From assembly GCA_009775195.1 (NCBI GenBank), contig VSPF01000071.1:1-14167 (forward strand): a stretch of DNA of 14,167 nt, in the 5' to 3' direction. The position numbers and the translations under genes are program-made. The notes beneath the pieces were generated by a model. It did no database searches. It saw nothing but the letters and a program-made list of their open reading frames with translations, and was not told where the DNA came from. The DNA comes from Muribaculaceae bacterium (GTDB lineage Bacteria; Bacteroidota; Bacteroidia; Bacteroidales; Muribaculaceae). Every line of letters starts with the position of its first letter. The stretch's first letter is position 1. This document shows, piece by piece, positions 13,097 to 14,167 of this stretch.

Positions 13097-14167
13097 CAGT
13101 ATGTTTGCGTATTAGGTATTTCAAACTGTCAAGCAGACTCTGCTGCCTGGCCTTCTTATTCTCAAGCGAGGCACTGGCCCTCTCGTCCACGGTGTTAGCC
13201 CCTATGAGCTTGTATACCGTGACGGGGTACTTCTGTCCCTGGCGGTAGAGCCTGGCATTAGCCTGTTGGAACAGCTCGAGGTCCCAGCCGGTGCCAAACC
13301 ACACGATGTAGTGACCGCCCTGCTGCATGTTGAGGCCGTAGGCCGTGCTTGCCGGGTGTGCCAGCAGCACGTCTATCTTCCCGGCATTCCAGTCCGTCAG
13401 CTGCCTCTCGCCCTCGTACACCTCGACATGGTAGCCCTTGAGCTTCTTCGTAATCCTCGGTATGTCGTGCTTGAACTGGTAGAAGACCAACACGCTGCTG
13501 CCGTTGGCCGCCTCTACTATCTCGGCCAGCTTGTCGACCTTCTCCTCGTGTACCTCGTGCACTTTCCTGTCGCTGTCGTAGACCGCGCCGTTGGCAAACT
13601 GCGCCAGCTTGTTCATAAGGCCGGCGGCAGAATTGGCAAGGATATTGGCCGGTTCGCCCTCGTGCTCCTTGGCAAACTCCAACACCTTCTCGCGCTCAAA
13701 CCTGTTATAGGCTGCCATCACGGGAGCCGACAGCTCGACAGGCACCGTGTGGGTCAGAAGTGCCGGCAGTTGCAGGTAGTCCTTTGCCTGCATACTGAGG
13801 CAGATGTCGGCAATGCTGTTACGGATAATCTCCTCGTGCCCCTTCTTGACGTCGCAACGCACCACGATGTTGTTCCAAGAGTGGGTTTCGAAATGGGCCT
13901 CGCGGTATCTGGTCACCGAACGCCCGAGTCTTTCGCCCATGTCGATGCAGTACATCTGCCCCCATAGGTCGATAAGGCCGTTGGGTGCAGGCGTGCCGGT
14001 GAGGCCTACCACGCGCTTAACACTCGGCCTGGCCACTCGCATGGCCTTAAACCGCTGCGACTTGGAGTTCTTAAAACTTGTAAGCTCGTCGATGACCAAT
14101 ACATCGAAAGGCAACGTGCCGCCATAGAGGCCCACAAGCCATGCGAAGTTGTCGCGGCCTATGACAT
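13083..14167 (-). CDS. SNF2-family DEAD/DEAH-like helicase, C-terminal part (5' end outside window)
   Basis: The frame is open to the window edge: upstream of the in-frame GTG at 14135 it reads VIGRDNFAWL, so the gene starts outside and the Walker A motif is not visible. About 360 residues are seen. Motif II is VIDELTSFKNS (about 24-34 of the visible part), motif III VGLTGTPAPN (53-62), and motifs V-VI run through HPASTAYGLNMQQGG and QQANARLYRQGQ (300-311), with arginine fingers. These define the SNF2/Swi2 ATPase superfamily. Phage versions are short and lack chromatin-binding domains. Such helicases often mark the boundary between replication and packaging genes in Bacteroidetes and Firmicutes siphophages. 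Its target, probably phage DNA metabolism, cannot be told from sequence. Confidence 0.93.
   Translation of the reverse strand, partial: VIGRDNFAWLVGLYGGTLPFDVLVIDELTSFKNSKSQRFKAMRVARPSVKRVVGLTGTPAPNGLIDLWGQMYCIDMGERLGRSVTRYREAHFETHSWNNIVVRCDVKKGHEEIIRNSIADICLSMQAKDYLQLPALLTHTVPVELSAPVMAAYNRFEREKVLEFAKEHEGEPANILANSAAGLMNKLAQFANGAVYDSDRKVHEVHEEKVDKLAEIVEAANGSSVLVFYQFKHDIPRITKKLKGYHVEVYEGERQLTDWNAGKIDVLLAHPASTAYGLNMQQGGHYIVWFGTGWDLELFQQANARLYRQGQKYPVTVYKLIGANTVDERASASLENKKARQQSLLDSLKYLIRKHTDGQG

Noticed and set aside
13266..13967. 233-codon open frame on the plus strand opposite the helicase
   Set aside because: The opposite strand encodes clear SNF2 motifs throughout; the long frame follows from the codon bias of that gene.
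1..14167. CRISPR array, tRNA, IS element, integrase, repressor, or anti-defence system
   Set aside because: No repeat-spacer pattern, no cloverleaf-like segment, no transposase or recombinase motif and no unassigned multi-gene block; almost all of the window is accounted for by morphogenesis genes.

Overview
This window is a stretch of the late (packaging, head and tail) module of a tailed phage or prophage with HK97-type architecture and a long non-contractile (siphovirus) tail. Every supported gene is on the minus strand, so the transcriptional order runs from base 14167 down to base 1. The host is most likely a member of Bacteroidales. The evidence is a near-consensus Bacteroidetes promoter (TATCTTTG with a T-rich box 19 nt upstream) before the portal gene, A-rich translation starts with little Shine-Dalgarno signal, and structural proteins that resemble Bacteroidales prophage proteins as I remember them. 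No integrase, repressor, tRNA or host gene is present, so prophage and free phage cannot be told apart.

Layout in transcription order: (1) 14167-12743 holds the C-terminal part of an SNF2-type helicase overlapping an HNH endonuclease. (2) A 121-nt non-coding spacer follows, with GC-rich motifs and terminator-like hairpins; it is a candidate cos/pac region. (3) 12621-10520 holds the small and large terminase subunits, coupled by an ATGA overlap. (4) A 152-nt AT-rich spacer carries a promoter and a perfect inverted repeat. (5) 10367-7123 holds the portal, prohead protease and major capsid protein. (6) 7110-5582 holds four small connector and tail-completion genes: gp6-like connector, head closure, HK97 gp10-like and DUF3168. 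(7) 5554-2276 holds the tail tube, a tail assembly chaperone pair joined by a probable programmed -1 frameshift on an A9 run, and the tape measure protein. (8) 2270-60 holds a 736-residue tail-tip/hub protein. (9) The first 37 bases may be the start of the next gene.

Together the genes make and fill an icosahedral head and then build the tail. TerS, TerL and HNH cut and pump DNA through the portal. The protease matures a capsid whose N-terminal helical region replaces a separate scaffold. The connectors close the head. The chaperone G/GT pair loads tube subunits along the tape measure, and the hub forms the tail tip.

I see no unknown multi-gene system. The best unexplained signals are a strong hairpin followed by T6 inside the 5' part of the portal gene just downstream of the promoter, the inverted repeat between that promoter and the portal start codon, the A9 frameshift site, and an apparent extra segment in the major capsid protein.
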